Shown piece by piece: positions 24,022 to 33,822 of a stretch of 64,000 nt of DNA; positions within the stretch are counted from its first letter, which is position 1, and each line of letters starts with the position of its first letter. Below the pieces are notes generated by a model, which saw only the letters and a list, made by a program, of their open reading frames with translations, was not told the DNA's origin and ran no database searches. The stretch comes from Ruminococcus sp. (lineage in GTDB: Bacteria; Bacillota; Clostridia; Oscillospirales; Acutalibacteraceae), in contig JAFQDM010000018.1 in assembly GCA_017416065.1 (NCBI GenBank), forward strand, positions 1-64,000, read 5' to 3'. A program made the position numbers and the translations under genes.

Positions 24022-25194
24022 TTATTCACTCTTTATTTTGTCCCAAAGGGGAGAGAAACTGCGCAGATAGCTGACTGTTTCGGGAATCACCTTCAGAAGA
24101 TAGTCGATCTCTTCCTCTGTGTTGTCATCGCTGAAGGAAAGTCGAAGGCTTCCGTGAGCTATCTCGTGAGGAAGACCCAGGGAAAGAAGCACGTGGCTGG
24201 GGTCAAGGCTTCCTGAGGTGCAGGCAGAGCCTGAAGAGGCGCTTACTCCTGCCAGGTCCAGCTTTAAGAGCAGGCTCTCGCCCTCAATACCCTCAAAGCA
24301 CATATTAACATTGCCGGGGAGACGGGAGTCTCTGTCGCCGTTGAGGCGGCTTTTCTCTATATTCAGCAAGCCGTCAATAAGGCGGTTGCGCATTTTTGTG
24401 AGCCTTTCTCTGCGCTCGTCCATGGTGGAGACAGCAAGCTCCAGAGCCTTTGCAAGCCCTACGATGCCTGCCACGTTCTCTGTGCCGGCGCGCTTTGAGC
24501 GCTCCTGAGCTCCGCCGTCAATCAGATTTGCAATGCGCACTCCGCGGCGAACGTACAAAGCACCGCAGCCCTTGGGACCGTGGAATTTGTGGCCTGTGAG
24601 GGAGAGGAGGTCTATACATTCCTCCTCCACGTTGATGGGCACGTTGCCCATAGCCTGAACTGCGTCTGTGTGGAAGAGCACCCCTGCCTCGCGGCATATT
24701 CTGCCGATCTCTGCAATTGGCTGGATTGTGCCTATTTCATTGTTGGCATACATAACAGTGACCAGAGCCGTTGTGTCTTTGATGGCGGACTTAACGTCCT
24801 CAGGCTTTACTATTCCGTTCTCGTAAACGTCAAGGTAGGTAACCTCAAAGCCTTCCTTTGCAAGTCCCTCGCAAACGTGGAGCACTGCGTGATGCTCAAA
24901 CCTGGTGGTGATGATGTGGTTTTTGCCCTTGAGCTTCAGCATTTTGCAAACACCCTTGATTGCCCAGTTGTCTGCCTCTGAGCCGCCTGAGGTGAAGTAG
25001 ATCTCGTTGGCGTTTTTGGCGCCGATAAGCTCTGCAATCTCAGCTCTTGCAGCCTCAACTGCATCCTTAGCCTTTGCACCTATGCGGTAAAGGCTGGAAG
25101 GATTGCCGAACACCTCCGTAAGATACGGAGTCATAGCCTCCAGAACCTTGGGTGACAATGCTGTTGTGGCGGCATTGTCTGCGTAAATCTGCAT
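24022..25194 (-). CDS. iscS: Cysteine desulfurase (IscS/NifS)
   Basis: This PLP enzyme takes sulfur from cysteine as a persulfide for Fe-S cluster assembly. The 390-residue protein opens [19 protein letters not shown], has the PLP lysine Lys203 in [12 protein letters not shown], and the active-site Cys325 in [11 protein letters not shown]. It is transcribed with iscU (36-base gap). No iscR-type regulator lies upstream. AAGGAGA precedes the ATG. Confidence 0.97.
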   Translation of the reverse strand: MQIYADNAATTALSPKVLEAMTPYLTEVFGNPSSLYRIGAKAKDAVEAARAEIAELIGAKNANEIYFTSGGSEADNWAIKGVCKMLKLKGKNHIITTRFEHHAVLHVCEGLAKEGFEVTYLDVYENGIVKPEDVKSAIKDTTALVTVMYANNEIGTIQPIAEIGRICREAGVLFHTDAVQAMGNVPINVEEECIDLLSLTGHKFHGPKGCGALYVRRGVRIANLIDGGAQERSKRAGTENVAGIVGLAKALELAVSTMDERRERLTKMRNRLIDGLLNIEKSRLNGDRDSRLPGNVNMCFEGIEGESLLLKLDLAGVSASSGSACTSGSLDPSHVLLSLGLPHEIAHGSLRLSFSDDNTEEEIDYLLKVIPETVSYLRSFSPLWDKIKSE

Positions 25195-25267
25195 ATATGA
25201 TTCTCCTTATTATTAAAGTGGATTTATATTGAAGATCTCCGTTTTATGGAGATCCGTTGACCTTTTG

Positions 25268-25705
25268 CTACATAAACCGCTGTGATTGTGCAACCGCCAA
25301 TTTGTCGCACCGTTCATTCTCAGGATGACCTGCGTGACCCCGCACCCAGACGATGCTTACCTTGTGGGTGTCGTAAAGCTTCAGAAGCTTTTCCCACAGA
25401 TCGGGGTTGAGGGCAGGATCCTTTTTGTTGCGCATCCAGCCGTTTTTCTGCCAATTCTTTGCCCAGCCCCGCTCCAGAGCGTTGCACACGTACTGAGAGT
25501 CGGAGTAGAGGGTTACCTCACAGGGCTCCTTTAAAAGCTCAAGGGCGCTGATGACAGCCATGAGCTCCATACGGTTGTTTGTGGTGTTTGCTTCTCCGCC
25601 GGATATCTCTTTCTCCGTGCCTTTGTATCTGAGGATTGCTCCCCAGCCGCCGGGCCCGGGATTACCTGAGCAGGCGCCGTCGGTAAAGATCTCAACTTGC
25701 TTCAA
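25268..25705 (-). CDS. rnhA: Ribonuclease HI
   Basis: RNase HI cuts the RNA strand of RNA-DNA hybrids. The four metal-binding acids are present: Asp9 ([16 protein letters not shown]), Glu47 (NNRMELMA), Asp69 (YSDSQYV) and Asp134 (NERCDKLA). I prefer TTG 25705, which gives the usual [10 protein letters not shown] start and places AAGGTG 6 bases upstream. A GTG at 25714 would lie inside that ribosome site. Length 145 aa. It may be cotranscribed with iscS-iscU, 73 bases downstream. Confidence 0.95.
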   Translation of the reverse strand: MKQVEIFTDGACSGNPGPGGWGAILRYKGTEKEISGGEANTTNNRMELMAVISALELLKEPCEVTLYSDSQYVCNALERGWAKNWQKNGWMRNKKDPALNPDLWEKLLKLYDTHKVSIVWVRGHAGHPENERCDKLAVAQSQRFM

Positions 25706-25714
25706 AGCGTTCAC

Positions 25715-25800
25715 CTTCTTTCTGTAAATAAAAGGCGATTTATCACAGCTTAGTTAGCCTGTGCTAACAAGTATGATAAATACCACTCTTTATTATACCA
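25715..25800 (-). promoter_or_regulatory. rnhA promoter box and hairpin leader
   Basis: A TATAAT lies on the minus strand at 25792-25797. The short leader folds TTTATCA...TGATAAA around GTTAGC-ACAG-GCTAAC. No T-run follows. The function is unknown. From 25801 to 25955 I see only AT-rich spacer. Confidence 0.4.
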
Positions 25801-25955
25801 CCAAAATCTGCGTTTGCAACCTTTATTTTTCCTCAGCCTGGGTGTAATTTATGATGTTTTAAGGGTGGATTCTTAAAGTTTTACTTTTGTGCAAGGAGAT
25901 TTGTATATACCGCAGACTAATTTGGGAGAATAATCCTTAAAGATGTTCATTTGCC

Positions 25956-25984
25956 TTGACATGGATTTACATAAAAGTTATAAT
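25956..25984 (+). promoter_or_regulatory. rnj promoter (full consensus)
   Basis: TTGACA (25956-25961), exactly 17 bases, TATAAT (25979-25984). It matches sigma-A consensus at all 12 positions. Confidence 0.85.
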
Positions 25985-25990
25985 AAATTA

Positions 25991-26142
25991 TGTATATTAT
26001 ATTAGGATAATATGCCTTGATTGAGAAAACTCAAGGTCAATTGCACATAAATTACTACATAGTCCACGGCTTGCAGATGACAAGTATCGGTATCGGAAAC
26101 CGATATATCTGCAACTGACCGGGATTGAAAGCAAAAGAAATA
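25991..26142 (+). promoter_or_regulatory. Structured 5' leader of rnj
   Basis: The 160-base leader contains CCTTGATTGAG/CTCAAGG (about 26013-26034). It also contains a nested hairpin with outer TTGCAGAT/ATCTGCAA (26071-26078 with 26107-26114) and inner ATCGG/CCGAT capped by a GAAA loop. It could be an autoregulatory cleavage target of RNase J; this is inference. Confidence 0.45.
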
Positions 26143-26154
26143 CGGAGGTAAATT

Positions 26155-28035
26155 GTGAGTAAAGAAAAAAACGCTTTAACTCAAAACAAAAAGCAGAGTA
26201 CATCTGCAACAACACAAAAGAAAAGTAATTACAAAAAACCTGCTCAGAATAAAAATGCAAAAAAGACCGCACCTGCAACGGAGAAAAAGCCGAACGGCAC
26301 AAAGGGCGGCTACAAAAAGCAGTATAAGGCATCAGGCAGATACTCTGCAAAGAAGAAGGCACCTGCTCTGCCTCAGTTTCCTCCCGTGCGCGTGGCGTTT
26401 CTGGGCGGACTTAACGAGATAGGCAAGAATATGACACTCTTTGAGTGTATGGGAGATATGGTGCTGCTTGACTGCGGTATGGCATTTCCTGACGGAGAGA
26501 TGCTGGGTGTTGACCTGGTTATCCCTGATTTTACCTATGTGGAAGAGAACAAGGATAAAATAAAGGGCATTGTTATTACCCATGCCCACGAGGACCACAT
26601 AGGCGGTCTGCCTTATCTGCTCTCAAAGGTTAATGCTCCCATATATTCCTCTGACCTTACCTGCGGACTCATTGAGAATAAGCTCAAGGAGCACAGCCTG
26701 CCAAAGCCCACAGAGTTTGTAACTGTAAAGCCCGGTCAGAAGATAAAGCTTGGCTGTATGGAGATAGAGTTCATACACGTTAACCACTCCATTCCTGCGG
26801 CTATGGCTGTGGCTCTGCATACTCCTGCAGGCACCATTATCCACACAGGTGACTTCAAGGTTGACTACACTCCCACCTGGGGAGAGAGCATAGACCTCTC
26901 TGCCTTTGCAAGGCTGGGGGACAAGGGCGTGCTGTGCCTGATGGCAGACAGCACCAACGCTTCCCGCCCGGGAAGTACTCCCACAGAGCAGACTGTGTCC
27001 GAAAGCTTTGACAGCCTCTTTAAAAAGGCTATGAACAAACGAATTATAATTGCAACCTTTGCTTCTAACGTAGGCAGGGTGCAGTCCATTATTAATTGCG
27101 CCAAGAAGTACGGCAGAAAGGTTGCCTTCTCAGGCAGGAGCATGGTCAACTATATGTCTGTTGCCTCTGAGCTTGGGTATCTGGAGATTCCCGAGGGCAT
27201 CCTCATTGATATTGATATGCTCTCAAGATTCAGCCCAGAGCAGGTGGTGCTCATAACTACGGGCAGTCAGGGTGAGCCTATGTCTGCTCTTTCCAGAATG
27301 GCGTACTCAGACCACCGCAAGGTTTCTGTGGGTGAGGGGGATTGCATCATTATCTCTGCAAATCCCATCCCCGGCAACGAGCGCACCGTGGGCAACGTTG
27401 TGGATGAGCTCCTCAAGCGAGGCTGTGAGGTTATCTACGAATCTATGTACGAGGTTCATGTTTCCGGTCACGCCTGCCAGGAGGAGCTGAAGATAATCCA
27501 TTGCCTCACAAAGCCCAAGTATTTTATTCCCGTGCACGGTGAGCAGAAGCACTTGAGAAAAAGCCGTGACCTGGCAGTTTCCATGGGTATGCCCAAGGAA
27601 AACGTATACATCGGTGACGTAGGAAGCTGTGTTGAGCTTCACAGAGATTATATGAAAGAGGCAGAGCCCGTGCAGGCAGGCAAGGTGTTTGTAGACGGTC
27701 TGGGTGTGGGCGATGTGGGAAGCATCGTTCTTCGGGACAGACGTCACCTTGCTCAGGACGGACTTATCATTATTGTTGCATCTCTTGACGTGTACGACGG
27801 ACACGTTATAAGCGGTCCCGACATTGTTTCCCGCGGATTTGTTTACGTTAAAGAGAGCGAATCTCTTATGGATGAGATCAAGCAGATCGCTCTGGATGTG
27901 CTGGAGGATTGTGCTGACAGAAACATCCACGAGTGGGGTACCATAAAGAACAGGATCAAGGAAGGAGTCTCAAAGCATATCAGCAGCAAGACCCGTCGTT
28001 ATCCTATGATCCTGCCTATATTGATGGAGGTCTGA
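26155..28035 (+). CDS. rnj: Ribonuclease J
   Basis: RNase J is a metallo-beta-lactamase nuclease with 5'-exo and endo activity, central to RNA decay in Firmicutes. The zinc motif THAHEDHIGG has His143, His145, Asp147 and His148. The later GSQGEPMSALSRMA and VHVSGHACQEELK motifs are typical. Residues 1-75 form an unusual Lys/Thr/Asn/Gln-rich basic tail absent from classic RNase J1. GTG 26155 follows CGGAGGTA. It heads a stretch of gdpP, rplI and dnaB, though transcription may restart. Confidence 0.96.
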   Translation: MSKEKNALTQNKKQSTSATTQKKSNYKKPAQNKNAKKTAPATEKKPNGTKGGYKKQYKASGRYSAKKKAPALPQFPPVRVAFLGGLNEIGKNMTLFECMGDMVLLDCGMAFPDGEMLGVDLVIPDFTYVEENKDKIKGIVITHAHEDHIGGLPYLLSKVNAPIYSSDLTCGLIENKLKEHSLPKPTEFVTVKPGQKIKLGCMEIEFIHVNHSIPAAMAVALHTPAGTIIHTGDFKVDYTPTWGESIDLSAFARLGDKGVLCLMADSTNASRPGSTPTEQTVSESFDSLFKKAMNKRIIIATFASNVGRVQSIINCAKKYGRKVAFSGRSMVNYMSVASELGYLEIPEGILIDIDMLSRFSPEQVVLITTGSQGEPMSALSRMAYSDHRKVSVGEGDCIIISANPIPGNERTVGNVVDELLKRGCEVIYESMYEVHVSGHACQEELKIIHCLTKPKYFIPVHGEQKHLRKSRDLAVSMGMPKENVYIGDVGSCVELHRDYMKEAEPVQAGKVFVDGLGVGDVGSIVLRDRRHLAQDGLIIIVASLDVYDGHVISGPDIVSRGFVYVKESESLMDEIKQIALDVLEDCADRNIHEWGTIKNRIKEGVSKHISSKTRRYPMILPILMEV

Positions 28036-28083
28036 TGAAGACCTTGCGGCAGGAGGCTTAAGCCCTGCCTTGGAGGAATGAGT

Positions 28084-30024
28084 ATGAAGAAAAAAGCGTG
28101 GCATATTATCCCCTTTGTCATCTTGTTTTCGGCAGTTACGGCAATCTTTGCGCTTATATCACTCAGCTTCAGCACCACTCTGTTTTTTATTGAGCTGTTC
28201 ATAGCTCTGGCAGGGGTAGCGGGCTCGCTTGTGGTGTATCTGTACTTTACAAAGTACGTGAGGGACACGGTGAAGAGTGCTGTTGCAGGCACCCGCGGTG
28301 TTAACAAGACTTACCTTGAGCGCTTTGGTTTTCCCGTTGCGGTCGTAGGAGAGGACAACGAGGTGTTGTGGTACAATTCTGCATTCGGTGCAGCTCTGTG
28401 CAAAGAGGCAGACCTGCAGGGAATGGCAGTGACATCCCTTATATCCCGCCACAGCGTGGAGCAGCTCTGCGGCAGCAAGGGCGGCAACGTTGAGATCGGT
28501 GAGCGCAAGTTCACTGTATATGCAAATCCTCTCGACAAAGGCTACGTGCTCTACTTCTTTGACGACACACACCTGAAGAACATAGAGCACGAGTACTACG
28601 AGTCAAGGCAGTCCGTTGCTATGGTAGTGCTTGACAACGACGATGCCTTTGACGATGATGACGAGGATGAAATAAACCGAATAACCTCCCAGGTGGAGTC
28701 TGCGCTTAACAAGTGGGCGGCAGAGAACAACGGCCTTTACCGCAGACTTGGCAGAACCAGATATATGATGCTCTTTGAAGAAAGAGACTTAAGACGCATT
28801 ACAGAGAATAAGTTTGATATTCTCGCAAGAATAAGAGAGATAAGATCCGGCGACACAGGTGCCACCATCTCCATCGGTGTGGGCAGAGGTGAGCAGACCC
28901 TGCGCAAAAGCCAGACTGCCGCAAAGCGAGCCCTTGAGATGGCTCTGGGCAGAGGCGGTGACCAGGTTGCAGTGCTTACAAACGGAGAATACCAATTCTT
29001 CGGCGGAAAATCCACGGGCATAGAGCGCTACAGCAAGGTGCGCGTGAGGGTTATTGCAAAGTCTATTATTGAAGCGGTGCAGGAGGCAGACAAGGTTATT
29101 ATTATGGGACACAAGTTCTCTGACCTTGACTGCATAGGCTCTGCCGTAGGACTCTACGGCGGAATCACCGCATCCCTGAAAAAGGATACATACATTGCCG
29201 TTGACTACGAGACCTCAATGGCAAAGGGGCTCATAGATGCCTACAAGACCCACTGCGGAATGGGAGTTTTTCTTTCTCCCAAGGAGGCGGCTTCCCTTGC
29301 AACGGACAAGACCCTGCTTATTGTAGTGGATACACAGTCAGAGGCCAGGGTCGAGAGCAAGGAGCTCCTTGAAAAATGTCAGCAGATAATTGTGATCGAC
29401 CACCACAGAATGAGCGTTGACCATTTAAAGAACACCCTTGTGTTCTACCATGAGCCCAACGCTTCCTCCGCCTCTGAAATGTGCGTGGAGCTGCTGGACA
29501 GCTTCCCCGACGTCAACCTTAAAAAGCCTGAGGCAGAGGCTTTGCTTTCGGGAATTATTCTGGACACGAAGAACTTTGTTATTAATTCAGGCGCCCGCAC
29601 CTTTGAGGCGGCGGCTTACCTTAAAAAGCACGGAGCAGATACCGTATCCGTCAGACAGCTTTTTGCAGATTCCATTGAGATCTACAAAAACAAGTACAGC
29701 CTTGTTTCCACAGCAAGGATCTACAAAAAGTGTGCAATTGTGATCGCTCAGGAGGAAATGAAGGACATCCGCCTTATTGCCTCCAAGGCGGCAGACGAGC
29801 TGCTGGGGCTTAAGGGAGTAAACGCCTCCTTCGTAATGTTCAGAACAGAGGACGGCACGGTGAATATTTCTGCCAGAAGCTACGGCAAGCGGAACGTGCA
29901 GGTGATAATGGAAAAGCTGGGCGGCGGAGGTCACCACTCCATGGCGGCGGCTCAGATAAAGGATATCTCCTTTGAAAACGCAATGAGAAAGCTTGTGGAA
30001 GCCATCGACAGCGAGGCACAATAA
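28084..30024 (+). CDS. gdpP: Cyclic-di-AMP phosphodiesterase GdpP (YybT)
   Basis: GdpP degrades cyclic di-AMP, a regulator of potassium and wall homeostasis. The 646-residue protein has two N-terminal membrane helices (residues 6-55), a PAS-like part (about 75-160), a degenerate GGDEF (about 170-300), and the DHH/DHHA1 phosphodiesterase with GHKFSDLDCIGSAVG and VIDHHRMS. ATG 28084 has GGAGGA 6 bases upstream; the ATG at 28078 touches that site. Order gdpP-rplI-dnaB is conserved in Firmicutes. Confidence 0.96.
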   Translation: MKKKAWHIIPFVILFSAVTAIFALISLSFSTTLFFIELFIALAGVAGSLVVYLYFTKYVRDTVKSAVAGTRGVNKTYLERFGFPVAVVGEDNEVLWYNSAFGAALCKEADLQGMAVTSLISRHSVEQLCGSKGGNVEIGERKFTVYANPLDKGYVLYFFDDTHLKNIEHEYYESRQSVAMVVLDNDDAFDDDDEDEINRITSQVESALNKWAAENNGLYRRLGRTRYMMLFEERDLRRITENKFDILARIREIRSGDTGATISIGVGRGEQTLRKSQTAAKRALEMALGRGGDQVAVLTNGEYQFFGGKSTGIERYSKVRVRVIAKSIIEAVQEADKVIIMGHKFSDLDCIGSAVGLYGGITASLKKDTYIAVDYETSMAKGLIDAYKTHCGMGVFLSPKEAASLATDKTLLIVVDTQSEARVESKELLEKCQQIIVIDHHRMSVDHLKNTLVFYHEPNASSASEMCVELLDSFPDVNLKKPEAEALLSGIILDTKNFVINSGARTFEAAAYLKKHGADTVSVRQLFADSIEIYKNKYSLVSTARIYKKCAIVIAQEEMKDIRLIASKAADELLGLKGVNASFVMFRTEDGTVNISARSYGKRNVQVIMEKLGGGGHHSMAAAQIKDISFENAMRKLVEAIDSEAQ

Positions 30025-30063
30025 GCTTCACAGATACAGATTCTACAGAAAAGAGGAATATAT

Positions 30064-30507
30064 ATGAAATTAGTATTATTACAGGACGTTAAGTCCTTAG
30101 GCAAAAAGGGTCAGCTTGTAAACGCTTCTGACGGCTATGCAAGAAACTTCCTTATCCCCAAGGGACTTGCAAAGGAAGCAAACGCACAGGCTATGAACGA
30201 GTACAAAAACGCAGAGAACTCCAAAAAGTACAAGCACGACCAGGAGGTTGCCGCTGCAGAAAGCGCAAAGGCTGTGCTTGACGGCAAAACTCTGGAGATC
30301 AAGACCAAAGCAGGAAAAAGCGGTAAGCTCTTTGGTGCAGTTACTACCAAGGATGTATCCCTTAACATCAAATCTCAGATGGGACTTGATATTGACAAGC
30401 ACAAGATCTCTATGAACGACATCAAGGATCTGGGCACATATACGGCTAAGATCAAGCTCTTCACAGGTATTGCGGCAGAGCTTACGGTTGTGGTTTCCGA
30501 GGCTTGA
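30064..30507 (+). CDS. rplI: 50S ribosomal protein L9
   Basis: L9 is a two-domain protein of the large subunit. The 147-residue product starts [29 protein letters not shown], its family hallmark. A long connecting helix (about 40-75) and a C-terminal domain follow. AAAAGAGGA precedes the ATG, 39 bases after gdpP. Confidence 0.98.
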   Translation: MKLVLLQDVKSLGKKGQLVNASDGYARNFLIPKGLAKEANAQAMNEYKNAENSKKYKHDQEVAAAESAKAVLDGKTLEIKTKAGKSGKLFGAVTTKDVSLNIKSQMGLDIDKHKISMNDIKDLGTYTAKIKLFTGIAAELTVVVSEA

Positions 30508-30542
30508 TTTTTTAACTCACTTACAAAATAGGAGAATTTGTT

Positions 30543-31913
30543 ATGGCTTTTGAAACTCCTAAAATTCAATACGACGGCCTGAGCCTTCCATACAGCTCAG
30601 AGGCAGAGCAGGCTGTGCTGGGTGCTATTATTTTTGAGCCTGATTGCATCGGCAGAGTAGCAGAGATCCTGCCCTCATCGGATTTCTTTCACCTGGCGCT
30701 TCACAGACTGATCTACAGCACAATGCTTTCCATGTTCACTCACGGCAGAAGCATTGACTTTGTAACGGTTTACGAGGAATTGCGTCACGAGAAGGAGTTT
30801 GACCCTACAGAGGGCAAGACCTACCTTGTGTCCCTTGTTGACAACTGTCCCTCCACCTCAAACGTGGAGATATACGCAAAGCTTGTCAGGGATAAATACG
30901 ACATCCGTCAGCTTATCTACGCAGGAAGACAGATCATAGACACGGCTACTGCAGGCGAGCACGAGTCAGATATGCTTGTGGACAATGCAGAGCAGCTTAT
31001 TTTTGATATACGCAGGGGCAAGAATATTCAGGGACTTCAGCGTCTTGACGAGATCATCCTCCAGACCTTTGACAGGCTGGATGCACTCAACAAGGACGAT
31101 CCTGCAATGAAGCCTATCTCCACCGGTATCCGCGACCTTGACAAGGTTATTACGGGTCTTAACCGTTCAGATCTTATCCTGCTTGCGGCCCGACCCGGTA
31201 TGGGTAAGACCAGCTTTGCGCTGAATATTGCAAAGAGCGTTGCAGGTCAGCAGAGGGCCACCGTTGCATTCTTCTCTCTGGAAATGTCCAAGGAGCAGCT
31301 TGCTTCCCGTCTGCTTTCTACAGAAGCTCTTGTTGAGGGTACAAAGCTGCGCACCGGCAAGCTTGATGACAACGAGTGGCAGAGGATCATTGCAGGCGGA
31401 GATATCCTCTCAAAAATGGATATGTACCTTGACGACACACCGGGCATCACCGTGCCTGCCATGAAGGCAAAGCTCAGGCGGCTTCGCAAGCTGGACCTGG
31501 TGGTCATCGACTACCTGCAGCTTATGTCCTCGGGCAGACGCTCCGACGGCAACCGTGTGCAGGAGATCTCAGAGATCACAAGAAATCTCAAGATCATGGC
31601 TAAGGAGCTGAACGTTCCCGTAATCTGCCTTTCTCAGCTTTCCCGAGCCAGCGAACAGCGTACAGATCACCGTCCTCAGCTTTCAGACCTGAGAGATTCG
31701 GGTTCTATCGAGCAGGATGCTGATATAGTTCTTTTCCTTTACCGCGAGGGCTACTACTCAAAGGAGGGCACACCCGAGGCATCTCCCACCGCAGACCAGA
31801 ACTCTGCAGAGTGCCTTGTAGCCAAGAACCGTCACGGCGAGGCTCGCTCAGTCAAGCTCCATTGGCAGGGTCAGTTTATGCGCTTTACTGCTGTGGAGGA
31901 AGGTCGTGAATAA
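30543..31913 (+). CDS. dnaB: Replicative DNA helicase DnaB
   Basis: DnaB unwinds DNA at the replication fork. The 456-residue protein has the N-terminal helical domain (SSEAEQAVLGAIIFEP), a RecA-type motor with Walker A ARPGMGKTSFALN, Walker B LVVIDYLQLM, and LSQLSRASEQR. No intein is present. Its last codons overlap the GTG start of tilS by 8 bases. Confidence 0.98.
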   Translation: MAFETPKIQYDGLSLPYSSEAEQAVLGAIIFEPDCIGRVAEILPSSDFFHLALHRLIYSTMLSMFTHGRSIDFVTVYEELRHEKEFDPTEGKTYLVSLVDNCPSTSNVEIYAKLVRDKYDIRQLIYAGRQIIDTATAGEHESDMLVDNAEQLIFDIRRGKNIQGLQRLDEIILQTFDRLDALNKDDPAMKPISTGIRDLDKVITGLNRSDLILLAARPGMGKTSFALNIAKSVAGQQRATVAFFSLEMSKEQLASRLLSTEALVEGTKLRTGKLDDNEWQRIIAGGDILSKMDMYLDDTPGITVPAMKAKLRRLRKLDLVVIDYLQLMSSGRRSDGNRVQEISEITRNLKIMAKELNVPVICLSQLSRASEQRTDHRPQLSDLRDSGSIEQDADIVLFLYREGYYSKEGTPEASPTADQNSAECLVAKNRHGEARSVKLHWQGQFMRFTAVEEGRE

Positions 31914-33252
31914 CACAGTCCTGCAGACCCTGACACGCAAATGCGGAGTAAAGGACGGGGACGTGATTATTGTTGCTCTCTCAGGTGGTGCAGATTCCGT
32001 CACTCTGCTGCATACTCTTCTGAGCTTAAAGGGTCAGTTGCCGCATCTGCATATTATGGCGGCTCACGTAAACCACAAGCTCAGGGGAGAAGAGTCAGAA
32101 AGGGATATGGAGTTTGTAGCTGCCCTTTGCAAAGAGAGAAATATTGAGCTTTTCATCCTTGAGGAGGATGTGGCTTTGCTTGCAAAAGAGCGCAAGCAGA
32201 GCATTGAGCTTTGTGCAAGAGAGGTAAGGTACGGATTCTTTGAGGAATTATCTCAGAAATTCGGTGCTTATATTGCCACGGCGCATACCCTCTCTGATTC
32301 ACAGGAGACCATGCTCTATAATATGGCGCGTGGGGCTTCTCTTCACGGACTATGCTCCATTCCGTATAAAAGGGGACGTATAATCCGTCCGCTACTGGAT
32401 GTTTCCAGAGAGCAGGTTGAGCAGTATTGTGCAAATGAAAACCTTGCCTTTGTGCAGGACAGCACAAATTTCTGCGAGGATGTGTGCAAGAGAAACAAGA
32501 TAAGAATGTCCGTTCTGCCTCCCCTTCGGTCTCTCAATGAGGGATTCCACGGTAATTTCCGCAGATTGAGGGAGGACCTTCTGAACGTGGATGATTTTAT
32601 GCTGCAGACAGCCGCAAAGGCCGCAAAGGAGTGCAGGTGCAGCTTTGGCTACAGCGCAGAGAAGCTTCTTCTTTTGCACCGTGCAGTGCTGGACTATGCG
32701 CTGATGCATATTATAACGGATTCAGGCGCCATAGCAGAAAACAGACACATTGCCCTTTGCAGAGATATCCTTGCAAGCGGCGGTGCGGTTATGCTGCCAA
32801 AGGGGGCGCAGGCAATCTGCAGTCAGGGAGTGTTCAGAATCTCTCTGCCTGCAAAGGAGTGTGCTGAATTTGAGCTTACACTTGCACATGGACTCAGCTT
32901 TTGCTTTGGGGACAGAGTGTACAAAACTCAACTTCTCACCAAAGAGGAAATAATTAACAGAAAGTTAGCAAGTTTATGTATTGCTTGTGATAAAATAGAT
33001 GGTGCGGTTATCCGCACAAGGCAGGAGGGAGATACCTTTACACTCCAAAAAAGAGGTATCACCAAACCCCTGCGAAAACTTCAGAACGAACTAAAGATCC
33101 CTGCTGAACTGAGAAATACTGCCCTTGTGGCAGCTTTGGGCAGTACGGTGCTTTGGGCAGAGCATATAGGGGTATCTGCTCAGGGTGCGGTGTCGGCAGA
33201 TACCGCACAGGGTATATTTATAGAAATTAAGGATGTGGAGAATTATGCATAA
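31906..33252 (+). CDS. tilS: tRNA(Ile)-lysidine synthase
   Basis: TilS converts the wobble cytidine of tRNA-Ile(CAU) to lysidine, so it reads AUA. The ATP-pyrophosphatase motif ALSGGADSVTLLH is near residue 26, and the family's HVNHKLRGEESERD follows. The 448 residues include the C-terminal TilS domain. GTG 31906 overlaps dnaB, and the end overlaps hpt. Coupling tilS-hpt-ftsH is the standard Firmicute order. Confidence 0.96.
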   Translation: MNNTVLQTLTRKCGVKDGDVIIVALSGGADSVTLLHTLLSLKGQLPHLHIMAAHVNHKLRGEESERDMEFVAALCKERNIELFILEEDVALLAKERKQSIELCAREVRYGFFEELSQKFGAYIATAHTLSDSQETMLYNMARGASLHGLCSIPYKRGRIIRPLLDVSREQVEQYCANENLAFVQDSTNFCEDVCKRNKIRMSVLPPLRSLNEGFHGNFRRLREDLLNVDDFMLQTAAKAAKECRCSFGYSAEKLLLLHRAVLDYALMHIITDSGAIAENRHIALCRDILASGGAVMLPKGAQAICSQGVFRISLPAKECAEFELTLAHGLSFCFGDRVYKTQLLTKEEIINRKLASLCIACDKIDGAVIRTRQEGDTFTLQKRGITKPLRKLQNELKIPAELRNTALVAALGSTVLWAEHIGVSAQGAVSADTAQGIFIEIKDVENYA

Positions 33253-33781
33253 GGATTGTGAGCGCATACTGTTTACTCAGGAAGAGATACACCAAATGGT
33301 CTGCTCCCTTGCAAAGAGGATCAACGAGGATTATAAGGGTAAAAACCTGATCCTGATCGGACTTTTAAAGGGCAGTATTATGTTTATGTCAGACCTTATG
33401 AAGGAGATAGAGCTTGACTGCAAGATAGACTTCATCTGTGCTTCCAGCTACGGCTCAGGCTCCACCTCCTCAGGCAGAGTTAATATTGTAAAGGACGTTT
33501 CCCAGCCCCTTGACGGTCTGGACGTGCTTATTGTTGAGGATATTATTGACAGCGGTAACACCCTGAACTTCATCACAAAATACTTTAAGGCAAAGAATGC
33601 GGAAAGCGTAAAGATATGTACCCTCCTCAGCAAGCCTGACAGAAGGGTAGTAGATATTCCCGTAGACTACATAGGGGTAGAGGTTCCCGACGAATTCGTT
33701 GTGGGCTACGGTCTTGATTTTGATGAAAATTACAGAAATCTTCCGTATATTGGCATACTGAAGCCCTCTGTTTATTCATAA
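33245..33781 (+). CDS. hpt: Hypoxanthine phosphoribosyltransferase
   Basis: Hpt salvages hypoxanthine and guanine with PRPP. The 178-residue protein has the PRPP-binding motif IVEDIIDSGNTLNF and the GLLKGSIMFMSDL loop. ATG 33245 overlaps the tilS stop and gives the normal start MHKDCERIL; an ATG 12 bases earlier would add MWRI. The gene precedes ftsH by 41 bases. Confidence 0.96.
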   Translation: MHKDCERILFTQEEIHQMVCSLAKRINEDYKGKNLILIGLLKGSIMFMSDLMKEIELDCKIDFICASSYGSGSTSSGRVNIVKDVSQPLDGLDVLIVEDIIDSGNTLNFITKYFKAKNAESVKICTLLSKPDRRVVDIPVDYIGVEVPDEFVVGYGLDFDENYRNLPYIGILKPSVYS

Positions 33782-33822
33782 TGACAGCTTTTCTTAACAT
33801 ACTACACTAAGGAGTGAATGAT

